Positions 49,182 through 60,149 of a stretch of DNA of 64,000 nt are shown here, one piece after another. The position numbers and the translations under genes are program-made. Origin of the DNA: Macrotrachela quadricornifera (Eukaryota; Rotifera; Eurotatoria; Philodinida; Philodinidae); NCBI GenBank assembly GCA_022393335.1, contig JAJEKB010020358.1, forward strand, positions 38,301 through 102,300. Reading direction: 5' to 3'. Numbering within the stretch: position 1 is the stretch's first letter; each line of letters opens with the position of its first letter. The notes below the pieces were generated by a model. That model worked only from the letters and a program-made list of their open reading frames with translations, searched no databases and was not told the DNA's origin.

Positions 49182-51579
49182 AATTATAATTGTAATTGTT
49201 TTATAACACAAAGTACTATTTAAAGGTGTCAATTTCTACAAAAAAAAAGAACATCAGTCAAAACCCTACAGTTTAAATACTTTTCAGCATAATAGAACGC
49301 ATTCAAAACTCATTTTTATCAAAAACTGCTTTGAATATATACATATTAATAGTAAACTCAAGAGAAAGTTTAATCCTTTAAGCATCGTGAGTTATATTGA
49401 TCGCATCTATTTTTCATTAAAGAAAATGTTTATTCTTTATTAAACTGTAATAACTTTCTAGATAAATAGTCCATCCACCTATCATCTCATACAGGTCTTT
49501 TCTCTCTTTCTTTCTATTATATAGATTCCTCTCAGATATCCTCTTTTTTGCTGCTAATATATACTGATGCATTATCTTGAGGTTTTTATCAAATCATTTT
49601 GAGTTAAACACAACGGATTGATTGAAAAATAAAATCGTTCTCACAGGACTAATAGTCATCAAAAAAACTGCCATGACATACCATGCACAATATTCTCATT
49701 GAAGAAAGATGACGATATGATTATTTGAATAGATAATAAGAAATTGTACTGATCAATTTATTTATATAGATAAGATACGTAACTTTTTTCTAATTATTTG
49801 AAAAACAAAGTAGAACAACAGTGGATAATTATTACAACTCAATATGCCGATAGACATACCGCTCTTATATGATATCACGTTTGTCGGTCAATCCTGTGTA
49901 TATTGCCGATATTCTTTATATGAGAGAAATCTTCATTGTTCATAATGCGTGTATGCGCATCGTCTTTTTTGATGCGCTCTTTTATATAATATGATATTTT
50001 ATGTAATATGATTACGACTAGAGTGTATATGAAGTAACCAAATAAAAATGATATACATACGAAAAGATCGGAGTGTTCAAAATGAAAGTAAAAACTTTCC
50101 TCATCTCTTGTTTTTATTTTCCACAGTTTTACTTTCAATTAGTGTTGTAATTTTTACTGTATCAAACGACCGATAAACGTTTCCTTTCTTTTGTTTTTTT
50201 TGCCATAAATTTATCTGAAGGAGTTATAGTGAAACCAATTAAAACAGACTAATATTCTGTAACTCGAATCTATATAAATCAATAGAGGTTACCTACGTAG
50301 ACAGGTATGTTACTTTTTGTACAAATTTAGTCTTAAAAAAAAGAAGTGTCTAATTTTCTATATAGTTTGTTACCTTTACACAGATTTCTGGCATCTAAAC
50401 TTTTAATAGTCAAAAACGCCTAATATTTATTCTCGAAAATAATGGAAAAATATTGCACGACTAAATACATACAAAGAAATCTAATGTCATACCAGATTAG
50501 ATCCTTTTTTTTTCGACTATTTTCCAAAATATTATTTACTCTTTTTTTATTGACTATAGGCAGGATGAGCTGCCGTGGAGTCTCATGATTGCTTCATTCA
50601 TCAGCCGTTTATTTTAAAATACTCAATATAAATATATATATGGATATAATTAATGTAGTTATCTTGCCTCATAGTTTTTGGATTGTATTTAAATGTTGAG
50701 TACCTCATTAAAAATTTAAGTAAATGAGTGAGGTTATGGTAAATCTCAAATTATTACCAATTTTTACTAAACCTCTCATCAGTAATATCTGATTTTTGGT
50801 CAAGATATTAGATATTTACTCCTGTACATAATTTAGAATCGTCAGCAGAAAGCAATAATAAATCCATACTACATATTCTCAGATTTCAGCAATAGAACAA
50901 CTAAATCTCTAATTTCTGCTTTCTCATACTATCTCAGAAATTGATTGTGTCAGTAAATGCCTTCACGATTCTCATTATTTTCTCGAAAACTCAACTAATT
51001 TCCTAATCCTTGAAATTCAAGCAAATTTCGTTAGACGGATTTCACATATACAAAAGCGAAAGAAATATTTGCACATCTTTCTTTGCGTTCATCCTAAGTC
51101 ATAGAGATGTGCTGTGTATGCTTTTTTCGTTAGGTTCTCTCTCTTTGTCCTTATCCAATATCCTCGGTTGATGGAAATGTTTTGCAAAACTTCATTGGTT
51201 TTCTATTCTGATGAGGTGTAAGAATGGGATTCTTTTTGAAAAAGAATACTAACATTCACAGATACTAACGTCCTTGACCTAAAAATACCTATGCTCTTAT
51301 ACGGACGAAATTTAATTTTAACGAAGAATTTTGGCGATTTGAACATGTGTGTGTTGATATGAGTTCTGGATGTTAGTGAAAAACTTGTTTTTATACTCAC
51401 ATTAACGCCCTAAATTTGAATTGAACTTTCCATGACGGATATCTATAGATAAACAAGATGGATGAAAATGAGAACTTACTAGAAAATGGGCAATACGAAA
51501 AAAATAATCTTAAGAAACTAATACAGATCAAGTATAAAAGAAATAAGAGATAAGGAGTAAAGATTAGTGTATTGAATAT
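49182..51579. other. Intergenic
   Basis: AT-rich; no gene. The frames at 49875-50138, 51203-51400 and 51397-51633 lack motifs and splice context. Confidence 0.4.
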
Positions 51580-51811
51580 GCATTCAAGCATGACCGTACA
51601 ATGAAAAATATAGATGAAACACACATATATCATTATAGTATTTCAGTATAAACAGGAGAAAACGAAAGAAGAAAATGCACATGTTGTAACAAAAATATAT
51701 GCATTCAAACATGACATCAAAATGAAAAATATTGATGAAATATACATTTATCAGGCTGATACTTCAATACTTATAAAAAAAAACGAAAAGATAAAATGCA
51801 TGTGCCGTACT
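51580..51811 (+). repeat. Tandem duplication, 121-bp period, two units
   Basis: The unit at 51580 (GCATTCAAGCATGAC ... AAAATGCACATGTTGTAAC) is repeated from 51701 (GCATTCAAACATGAC ... AAAATGCATGTGCCGTAC). Identity is moderate, so the duplication is old. No coding role is visible. Confidence 0.7.
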
Positions 51812-51880
51812 ATTGTAAAAAAAAGTCATCCTATCTTAAATGTTTATGATTCCCTATGATGAACTGGTTCACTACAAATA

Positions 51881-52598
51881 GTGGTACAAGTATGGTTACA
51901 TGTTAACGTAAGTATCAGTCAATCTTCGCGTGAATTTGTACTTTGTCAAAAACAATTTGCTAATGAACATGGTATATCTCTGAAACAGTTGGATTATCTT
52001 TCAGACTTTGATCTTCTTGAAAAATTCGATTCGTTTTGCAATGACGAAAGCGCAGCTGATAGTAGACCTCTCGTGCGTGTGGCTCCTGTGCCATTTTTTT
52101 TTCTGGAAACATCCTATTGAAGCTATTGAATTTGTGAGAACAAGTAAAGACATTACACATGGTGATCGAACCGCTTGTGATGCTTGTCATTATTATGGTA
52201 CACTTATCGTTGCAGCTCTTCAAGATGAATCAAAAGAACAGTTACTTGACAGAGATTTTTACGTCAAACATAAAAGTTGATTCTATAAACATCCGCTTAA
52301 TCATGAGATTATGAAGATCTGCAGAGGATCATATCAATGTGAGGATGGATATGATGATGAGCTTCGAGACAAAGAATATATTGTTAATGCTTTAGAAGTT
52401 GCCTTGTGAGCCTTTTGGTGCGATGAAGATTCCTTTGAAAAAGGTATTCTTGCCGTTGTCAATCTCGGTGATGAAACTGGCACAACAGCAGCTATCTATG
52501 GACAATTGGCAGGTCATCACTACGGTTACGAAAACTTGCCCAAGCATTGGCTTTCACATCTCTACGCCAGAAAGTTCATCATGACTTTGAGTAAATGA
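51881..52598 (+). pseudogene. Broken ADP-ribosylglycohydrolase (ARH / DraG-like)
   Basis: The first frame carries FANEHGISLKQLDYLSDF and LVRVAPVPFFF. At the 9-T run 52094-52102 the reading shifts to another frame, which continues PIEAIEFVRTSKDITHGD, ACHYYGTLIVAALQDE, then VNLGDETGTTAAIYGQLAGH and ENLPKHWLSHLYA. These match the order of the ADP-ribosylglycohydrolase fold, which removes ADP-ribose from proteins or from O-acetyl-ADP-ribose using two Mg ions. The second metal motif, normally GDDTDTTAA, reads GDETGTTAA. In-frame TGA codons lie at 52278-52280 and 52407-52409 (the latter probably a former Trp). The N-terminal metal motif is missing. The gene is dead. Its family in bdelloids is usually closest to bacterial or fungal homologues, which I infer but cannot test. 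Confidence 0.78.
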
Positions 52599-52699
52599 AT
52601 AGCAAATGAAGGAGAACAGTGGAAATCAACTTAAGAGCAACAAAAATAATACATTCCGTATGATTAATAGAAAGTTATTGTTCGTCTTTTTTGAGTTGC

Positions 52700-53720
52700 T
52701 CATTGTTGCTTATTCCCTCGACTGAAGGGAGGGTGATACGGAAAAAAAAAGAAACGCGTTTGTGTATGTGTGTTTGTGCTAGGGTCCAAAAAAACATCAA
52801 GTTAAAAAAAACTAAAAGACCACAAAAATTCAAAAATTAACCTTTCGAGAAAGGTTTTTGGCATCGAGGTATGATACTTGATCAACAGCATTGTTGATTG
52901 TGGTAGTACCTGAATTGAGCAGTTGATGTTAGGAATTGGTGAGGTTTGGTATTTTTCATCGAAAAGACATATATGTGATACTTGAAACTTGAGTTCAAGT
53001 ATTCAACTATTCAAGTATTCGAAGAGGGAGAGGGGAGGCATTGGGAGCGCAGAACCTCACAGAGCCACCTGCAGGTGAGGGCGTAATGCTGGCGGAGGGC
53101 GTAGCAGTACCACACAGGGACAGCTGAGGGTGAGAGCGCAATGCTGCAGGAGGGCGTAGCAGCATCACACCGAGGGGTAGCTGAGGTTGATTGAATACTT
53201 GAATTCAACTCTCAAGTTTGACACTACTGGGAGGTTGAGGAATCCAAATCTGACATTAGTTTTTCAAAATTTTTTGTGAATAATAGTTTTTCATAAAAGA
53301 TATTCCCTCGTCTGATGGAAGGGTCATATGAAAAAAAACAGTTTGCTTGCTTGCTGGTCGTCGAATTCATAGGCTAAAAAACCTGCTGTTTGAAAAATTA
53401 ATCGAAGAATCGCAACTTTAAGGTGAACTCGACGACTTACGTTTGACCAAAGGTTTTCGGAATCGGGAAATTGAGTGGCATATTAATTTTTTAAAATTTC
53501 CAAATGAATCTTTTACGTTATAAAAGGCTTTTTCAAAGAAAATAATAATTTTTTACAAAGTTTGACCAAAGTAACCGGGGTCGAGGAATAAATTGGTGAT
53601 GCTAGTTTTTTAAAACTTTTTTGAGATTAATGTTTTTACACAAAGAACAGTTTTTTTACAAAAGAATTTTTTTTAAAATTTGATCAAAGGTAATTGACGT
53701 CGAGGACTTGAATCGACTTT
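52700..53720. repeat. Degenerate tandem repeat array, units about 100-120 bp
   Basis: Recurring blocks appear in order: TTCCCTCG ... GGAAGGGTCATA or GGAGGGTGATA followed by an A run (52709 and 53303), a gaccaaaggttttcgg-like block followed by tcgagga (about 52853, 53447, 53568, 53687), and TAGTTTTTnAAAAnTTTTTT (53258, 53605). They are too diverged for clean unit borders. Confidence 0.55.
53028..53190. repeat. GC-rich tandem repeat, about 57-bp unit
   Basis: Two to three units with GGAGGGCGTAGCAG, GCTGAGG and GCGCAATGCTG or GCGTAATGCTG. The composition is sharply different from the surrounding AT-rich DNA. Confidence 0.65.
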
Positions 53721-53789
53721 ACTTGCTGTTATACTATTTTCCTATAACAGTAGAAAGCTGAATTGTAGAAAAATAATTGTCAGTTGAGA

Positions 53790-54200
53790 AAAAAGTTTGA
53801 TACATGGAACGGGTAGCCCTGAGTGGCGCGCCGACGAACAACTAGCCGTTCTCTTTAACAGCTACAAAATTTGTGCTTCAAAGAAAATTTAAAGAATTAT
53901 GAGAGTTTTATGGAACACATTATCTCGGAGTTGCAATCGTGATCAGAATTGAGCGGAATACTGGGCTACCAAAGAATAGGTAAATGGTTTCGGTGCCTGA
54001 AGTTTGGGGAGAATACTGTATTTTAGTTACCTATTCTAAGGAAAATCAGTGAGCATTTTGAGAGAAGCGAATAATGGCAGAATTAAGTAGTTAGAAGGCA
54101 AAGCTTCGCTACCCTATAAAGTTTGATGCATGGAGCAGCTAGCTGTGAGTGGCGCCGACGAACGACTAGCTGTTCCTCTCTAGTTAGGCATAGGAGCTGT
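53790..54200 (+). repeat. Direct repeat pair of a short GC-rich module
   Basis: Module 1 near 53798-53860 (GTTTGATACATGGAACGGGT ... GACGAACAACTAGCCGTTC) and module 2 near 54120-54177 (GTTTGATGCATGGAGCAGCT ... GACGAACGACTAGCTGTTC) are 320 bp apart in the same orientation. They are non-coding and probably part of a dispersed repeat family. Confidence 0.65.
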
Positions 54201-54487
54201 GCTCCAATGGAGATATAGAAAAATATCTCACAGGATATTTTGTCGCATATTACGTGACGTTCGTGGTAACGGTATGAGCAGAATAGCAGCATATTGAAAA
54301 CGTGCAGTTTTGTCTCAGACGCAAAATGGGGCCGGAGTCATTGTGTGATTCTAGAAGTCAACTGATGGATGCATTCTATGTCGATTTGTCTAGTTTCTTG
54401 GAATAATTGAAACGTGCAAAAGGCAAATTAGAACTATGAATTATCACCTGCTCAATGACGTAGGTGAAGTTGGCACCCGATTCGAGT

Positions 54488-54838
54488 AATTCCGTCACCG
54501 ATGCGCTCAGAAGCGCGTTTCAACCGTTTCAATCAGCGTTCCAAATACAACTCGACGAGCTCTATCGAATGGTATCCTTGGAATCTTCATAACTCAAACT
54601 GGACCGGAGAAAAATCCAAAATACTGAGTTTTCAATAGGAGGTCCATAAGATCCTAACAGTAATTTCATCACCGACTCGTTCAGGAACATGTTATGGCCG
54701 TTCGAATCAGTGTTCCAAGTGCAGCTTGACGAGCTCTATCCACGGGTATCCTTGGAATCTCCATAACTCAAATTGAACCGGAGAAAAATCCAAAATAGTG
54801 AGTTTTCAGTATGAGATCCATAAGATCCTAGGAGTAAT
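54488..54838 (+). repeat. Tandem duplication, about 178-bp unit
   Basis: Unit 1 (from GAGTAATTCCGTCACCGA) and unit 2 (from CAGTAATTTCATCACCGA at about 54659) share CTTGGAATCTCCATAACTCA-like, GACGAGCTCTATC and CCGGAGAAAAATCCAAAATA blocks. A third diverged fragment lies at 63668-63735 (AGTACAACTCGATGAGCTC), so the unit belongs to a dispersed family. Confidence 0.8.
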
Positions 54839-55086
54839 TCCCGAAGCACCAGCTGTTCTAAATGAGATTGTAAGATGTAATATGTTTCTACTCGAGTTGG
54901 CTGGGAAAAGGAGATTTGACACGATCCAGCTAGCAATCCCCATTGAATATATGTATGATGGTTTACTTCCATCATAATATGGAGTTGAATTGATGGAGAC
55001 AACCATTCGTAATCATTTCCAAAAAACTCAGATGGTATTTTCGTCATCATATTCAACCAACTTTGGTAGTTATCAAAGTAATACAT
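54839..55086 (-). other. Possible exon remnant, unknown
   Basis: A minus-strand frame from ATG at 55086 reads MYYFDNYQSWLNMMTK, EFFGNDYEWLSPSIQLHIMM and YIQWGLLAGSCQISF, which has a protein-like composition, then runs into the tandem repeat at 54838. It may be a truncated exon of an unknown gene. No family is recognised and no splice partner was found. Confidence 0.25.
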
Positions 55087-55289
55087 CTCTACAGCAGTTG
55101 ATGGCGATCAATTTCTAAAATTTTTTGTGTTTCATTGTTCCAAATAAAACGTATCTTAATCTTTCCGCACTTTGATATCTTTATAAATAGGTAAAGAGAT
55201 CCAAACAAATCACTTTATTCTCATAGTCATCAAAAATAATAAGAATCATTTATCAATATAGTTTAATCATGAATAGCTTCAAGTATTGT

Positions 55290-55960
55290 TCAATCTCAAC
55301 CATTGTTGAATATAATTGAGTCGTAATTATCTTTGAAAAGGATTGAACAAAACATAACTATGAATATGAGCTAGTTACAAATATCTTTGAATACAATTAT
55401 ATATGAGTGCCTTGGATATAATTTATTTAAGAGTACCTATAAATTTAATTTGAGAAGAAAGATCTTCAAATATATAACGTAACGCTCGTTATCTATAAAT
55501 AAATTTTCAGAATTTATATATATATCAAGGAATAAAAGTCAGTCATATATATCTTAGAATAAATTCAAATATAGATGAATAATTTTCAATAAATGTGCTC
55601 ATAGATATTTTACAGTGAAATGAATCGTGAATATTTTCCAGTAAACTCAGACATAAATATCTTATAATTTAAACTCTACATATGTTTAGACGCACTCAAC
55701 TAAACATGAGCATTAGCAGAAATATTTGAAACATGAGTATCTGTGAATAAATTTAACTGTCAATATTCTTCAATACATTTGATAGTAAATATTTTTGAAT
55801 AAATTCAGTCATAAACATCTTTCAATAAATTTGGTCATACATAGTTAAATAATTGCGAATAAACATGAACATTTGGGTAACTTCAGTGATGCATATCTTC
55901 TAACAAATCAACTACAAATGCGTTCCAACAGAATCAAATGGAAATAAATACTTTTGAATT
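55290..55960. repeat. Degenerate AT-rich satellite, period about 30-35 bp
   Basis: Variants of ATATCTTTGAATAAATT, CAGTCATAAA and GTGAATATTTTnCAGTAAA follow one another for about 650 bp. The units are too diverged for exact copies, but the phrase order repeats. No gene lies in the stretch. Confidence 0.55.
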
Positions 55961-55971
55961 ACATTAGTTAA

Positions 55972-56527
55972 CCCTTTCACGCCGGGATTAATTTTAGTGA
56001 TAAGCTTGTCTGTATCTAATGCCAAAATAGTTTTTAATACAGTTTCTAAACACTTTGCACATCTAAAAGTTAAAGTAGCCTTTTCCGTCGTAGAAAGTCC
56101 CAGTAATCAAGGTCGTCACCCCTGATAATAGAATTTTTAGTAGAAGTGCTTCAATGAACAGATCGAGAAAGAAAAATCAATTTGATTGACTTTAGCAGAA
56201 GAGAAAGAGAACAAAACAATTTCATCCGTGTCAAGAGAAAGAAAGAAAATGGATAGAATATAGACGTACAATCGTGCTATAATATGTTCTTCAGAGTTAA
56301 AAAACCTACTTTTTATCAAGATTTTTAAATAGACGAGGAGAGACGTTGAAGTTTTTGAATAAAAGTTGTGCCTTTGTTGCAAAGCTTCCATCGCATCAGT
56401 CTCTCTGTGCTTACAATAGATAGCACTCCATAGATACTATTATTAAATTGCAGTTCGAATAAAATTTGAAATCTATATTTAGCAAAAATATCACCGTCCC
56501 ATATATGAGACACCCGGCGCGAAAGGG
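55972..56527. mobile_element. piggyBac-type MITE, 556 bp, TTAA target
   Basis: TTAA at 55968-55971 and 56528-56531 flanks an element with ends CCCTTTCACGCCGGG and the inverted CCCTTTCGCGCCGGG (14 of 15 matching). TTAA duplications with CCC-starting termini are diagnostic of piggyBac. The interior has short minus-strand frames (56137-56513) but no transposase, so the element is non-autonomous. Confidence 0.85.
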
Positions 56528-56967
56528 TTAAACATAAATATGTTAGTTATTGTCAAATTTCAGACTATATGGGAAATAATTTAGATCATCGAGTGATGAT
56601 AACGACAAAATAGAATATGATTAAATTTTTGTTCGTTCTTTCCTTTTTTGCCATTCTCATATCGTATGTGTTTAGAGCCACATTGGTTTTGCTTTTGTAC
56701 CACCTTCTGTGCACATTTATAGTTGTTAATATACACTTTTATCTTACCTTTTTCTTTTCTGTACCACGTGCGCCTGTTTTGTTTATGATTTGTCTATTTA
56801 GTGTAATGGGAGATAAAGGATGAAAAAAGTGAATGCATTCTTCACAAAAAAAGATTCTGTATTTGAAAAGATAAATAAGTGAGACAGTAGAGGTGCGTTA
56901 CATAATTCAAAATCTTTTTTCTTTGAACAATTAAATTCCATTTCTGTTTTATTTTATTTTCTTGAAG
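56528..56967. other. Spacer before the methyltransferase pseudogene
   Basis: A hydrophobic frame at 56617-56823 has no motif and is probably chance. No gene is supported. Confidence 0.35.
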
Positions 56968-58147
56968 ATGTCTACTAATGAAATTGCTAAGGAAAACTCT
57001 TCGTTTTATATCAACGAACCTCCAATCACTAGTGATATTGAAACATTTTTCGCCAACTATGCTTCTATTCCAGCTTCATCATTACGTGATCATTTGCTCA
57101 CTGTACGCGAACATGCTTGGCAAAGATACAACTATTAGACATTTGGTCGCTGGAAATTTCTTCATTCTTCTATCGAACAAAGTCCTATTTACGCAGAGAT
57201 TATTGAAAAATGTAAACATGAAGGTGCTACAGTAATCGATTTTGGATGTTGTCTTGGTCAATATGTACGACAACTTGTCTACGATGGAATACCAATCGAT
57301 CAAATCCGTGGCTATGACTTAGATTCATTTTTCATCGAATAAGGTTACGAATTATTTCGTGATGGTGAAGTGATGAAAGAAAAGAAAGTATTTGCACCAA
57401 GCGACATTTTTGATAATCAATTTTTGGATGGAATAAACCCCCCCCCCCCATATTAGAAGCCCCCTCTGAGATGAACAACGTGTTTGGCGTATTAGAAGCC
57501 CCCTAATTTTTCGAAAAAAATTTTAAAATTTTCAAGATTTTTTTCGGATTTCCATGCTAAAACTGCGAAAATTTTTCGATTTTGAAGTAAAAATTTGATT
57601 GACTTTTATCTGGCTGTGTTAACAATTGAAAATACTGCCAAAAATCTCCTGAAAAACCCATAAAAACCTTGAAAATCTCTAAAAACCCCTACGAACCCTT
57701 TTTCCTGGCAGTTTACGAATTTTTTTTGAGACTTAATAGAAGCCCCCCTCCTGAAGCTTCATATGGTAGACATATTAGAAGCCCCCAGGGGCTTTTAATA
57801 TGAGGGGGGGGGGTTTAGTGCCGGCTGACTATCTTTACGTTAGCTCATTTATTCATCTCTTTGACAATGAAACACAACGAGATGTATGTCGGCGACTTAC
57901 TCGGATGGCAAAACGAGCTATCACTGGTCGACAATCAGGTTCCGTAGTGCCAGGAGAACATGAAAGAATGCCAGGACTTTGAAACAGCAAAATTAGGCGA
58001 CACTCGCCAGAGAGCTTTACGAGTATGTGGAATGATGCTACAAATGGCGAATGGAAAGTGGAAACTGCTATTTTAAAAACAACGGATGATATCAACGATT
58101 CTCATCAACAACTCATTTTTGTAGTTAGAAAACGAGAAAGACAATAA
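56968..58147 (+). pseudogene. Broken SAM-dependent methyltransferase (fungal secondary-metabolite type)
   Basis: From ATG 56968 the frame reads MSTNEIAKENSSFYINEPP, TFGRWKFLHSSIEQ, then the SAM-binding motif VIDFGCCLGQYVRQLVYDG, RGYDLDSFF, and GYELFRDGE. It is broken by TAG (57136-57138) and TAA (57340-57342), interrupted by a 384-bp MITE, and resumes as ADYLYVSSFIHLFDNETQRDVC, ITGRQSGSVVPGEH, a TGA at 57980-57982, and WNDATNGEWKVETAI, ending at TAA 58145-58147. The GCCLG and SSFIHLF motifs resemble class I methyltransferases of fungal terpenoid and polyketide clusters. Without the damage it would be about 265 residues and intron-free, suggesting a transferred gene that later died. Origin is an inference. 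Confidence 0.8.
57434..57817. mobile_element. 384-bp MITE with poly-C/poly-G ends
   Basis: It starts TAAA then a run of 12 C and ATATTAGAAGCCCCC; it ends GGGGGCTTTTAATATGAGG, a G run and TTTA, an inverted match. The motif ATTAGAAGCCCC (or AATAGAAGCCCC) occurs four times inside, at both ends and near 57490 and 57735. It splits the methyltransferase pseudogene between the FLDG and ADYLYV codons. TAA/TTA may be the target site. Confidence 0.8.
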
Positions 58148-59056
58148 ACAGTTATCGACAGAAATTTTATCTTATTTATTAAATCAGTCGTTTTTTGAAT
58201 GATGAATATCGAATCAAAAATAAATGAATGTTTCTAGCATAAATTCTCCTTTAGTTGCAATCTCTTAGATCTATATATTAGTATGAAATTGGGCCAAAAA
58301 AAAAATTAAAATCTTCAAAAGCGGAAATTTGTCAAAGCATAAAATGCAAGACATCATCTACTTCAAACAAAATTTCAAGTGCGAAGAAGTTTTACTCATT
58401 TCATCTTACTAATTAGTTTTGGTGATATCGCCTTTTACTCATCAATGTATAAGAAGAATTTTTCAATGTTTTATTTTCTCTTAGGAATCTATTTTGAAAG
58501 TCTAATTTTTTAGTTATTATTTTTCGCATATAAGATAAACTGGAAAAATATTTTTAGATAGAAATTTTTTATGAAAAATAAAATTAGTTGCATCACATTG
58601 ATTATGTATCTAACATAAATATATAGAGCCAATAAAGATTGCCCAATAAGAATTTAAAGTAAATTAATAATGATGTTTTTCATAGGTTTTTTAGACACAG
58701 ATATTTGAAATTTTCGTATTTTTTAACAGTTGAGAAAAGTTATTTTAGCTGACCTGTCAGTCCGTTCGAGTAATCTTTGGGAAAAATTATTTCGTCTTTG
58801 TAATGAAATACTTGATCATATATAATTCAGAGGTATTTTCAATCAGTATATTATCAACACACGGGAAACTTCACCTGAAAAATGTGGCGAACAATCAGTG
58901 GATGGATGGATCTTTAGAACCGAACGTCGGTGTCATATAGTTGGGAATGGTGGCATTTTAAATAACACGAAAGGAGCTTAAATTAGATATTCATAGAGGT
59001 ACTTGTCCTCAATAACTGAAATGTTGACTAACAATATGGTATAAAGTATGTAAAAC
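58148..59056. other. Intergenic
   Basis: AT-rich; nothing supported. Confidence 0.4.
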
Positions 59057-59212
59057 TGAACAATTGAGAAATATAAGCGCTGACAACAATGACGACTCAG
59101 AGGCTGATGGAATTGTTAACTTTGAAAATCTTCCTGAATCGAATCCAATTACCACTTTTCACGGCGAAAAACAGTTAGACTTTCTGAAACAAGTAGAAAA
59201 GTCATTTGGATA
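59057..59212 (+). other. Short coding-like remnant, unknown
   Basis: About 51 codons in one frame read ISADNNDDSEADGIVNFENL and FHGEKQLDFLKQVEKSFG before a TAA. The acidic, helical composition looks like the end of a protein, possibly a transposase or nuclear protein, but the upstream part (58900-59050) is in no consistent frame. The family is not recognised. Confidence 0.3.
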
Positions 59213-59663
59213 ATCAACAAGTAAAACGGATTCATCAGTTTAGAAACTGCAAAAACATCACATTTCATATCCAACAAATAGTTTGATAATTAAACAGATA
59301 AGACAACCATTTACACAGAAAATCGTTTCAACTGTGCATAACAATGGATTTACTAGATTTAACTACACGTTTATATCGTCTATAATGATAATATTACATC
59401 CACAATACAATTAAATCGAAAAATAAAAACGTGAAATTGTGACTTAATGGTGATGAGAAAAGATTCTCAGAGGAAATATGTTTGAATGAGTCAAAATCCC
59501 TCTTTTAAATTAATTTTATTTAATATGATCATTTTTTTTTTGTTCTTTCATTTAAAGCTTTTAAAAGAAGAGAAATATATTTAAAAATAAACAAAATACA
59601 GTTCTCATAACTAACACTTATCGATCTGATTCAATATACATGAAAGAAATTTAGGCGTTGATG
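59213..59663. other. Intergenic
   Basis: AT-rich DNA with a T run near 59530. Nothing supported. Confidence 0.4.
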
Positions 59664-60149
59664 CTATATAGAAATCCCAGGACGAAGTACGACAAGTGAA
59701 TGTTCTTCAGAATTTTGTTCTGCGAGTGCCTATAGTTTCTCTTCAGAAGTAGTATGTGTATATCCAAAAATACCTTGTTTACCACAAATACTGACAGAGC
59801 CTGAAGAAAGATCAATTATTTGTCTAACACCTTGTTCATAGGCAATTTTAGCAAAGGTTTCTTTTATTTGTCTCATTTCTGTAAGTTTATCACCTGCATC
59901 AGCAACAAGAAGAAAAAGTCGATTATGTCCTTGAATAGCTTTTGTAAATATGTCAATTGATAAATAGGTACCGACGACGATTGTCAAATGACCAGTGTTC
60001 AATTCATTCTTGAATAAATCTGTTGCTTTCTCTTCGTTTCGTACATATGCTGTTGTATTAACTCCTTTTTTAACCAAACCACGAACAGCACCACTCCCAA
60101 TATCTCCGCTCAATGCAGTTACAAACACACGCTTCTTGTTTGACGACAT
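59664..60149 (-). pseudogene. Truncated NmrA/atypical-SDR NAD(P)-binding protein
   Basis: The frame from ATG 60149 gives 139 residues: a Rossmann start KRVFVTALSGDIGSGAVRGL, then GVNTTAYVRNEEKA, LFLLVADAGDKLTEMRQIKE and GVRQIIDLSSGSVS. A TAG at 59730-59732 interrupts EEKL; the same frame continues ALAEQNSEEHSLVVLRPG before a second stop at 59664-59666. NmrA-like proteins are about 280-300 residues, sense NAD(P) redox state or reduce quinones, and contain a SxxVVLRPG block at this point. So a full gene has lost its last half. If the short form is made it would lack part of the substrate lobe. Confidence 0.72.
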
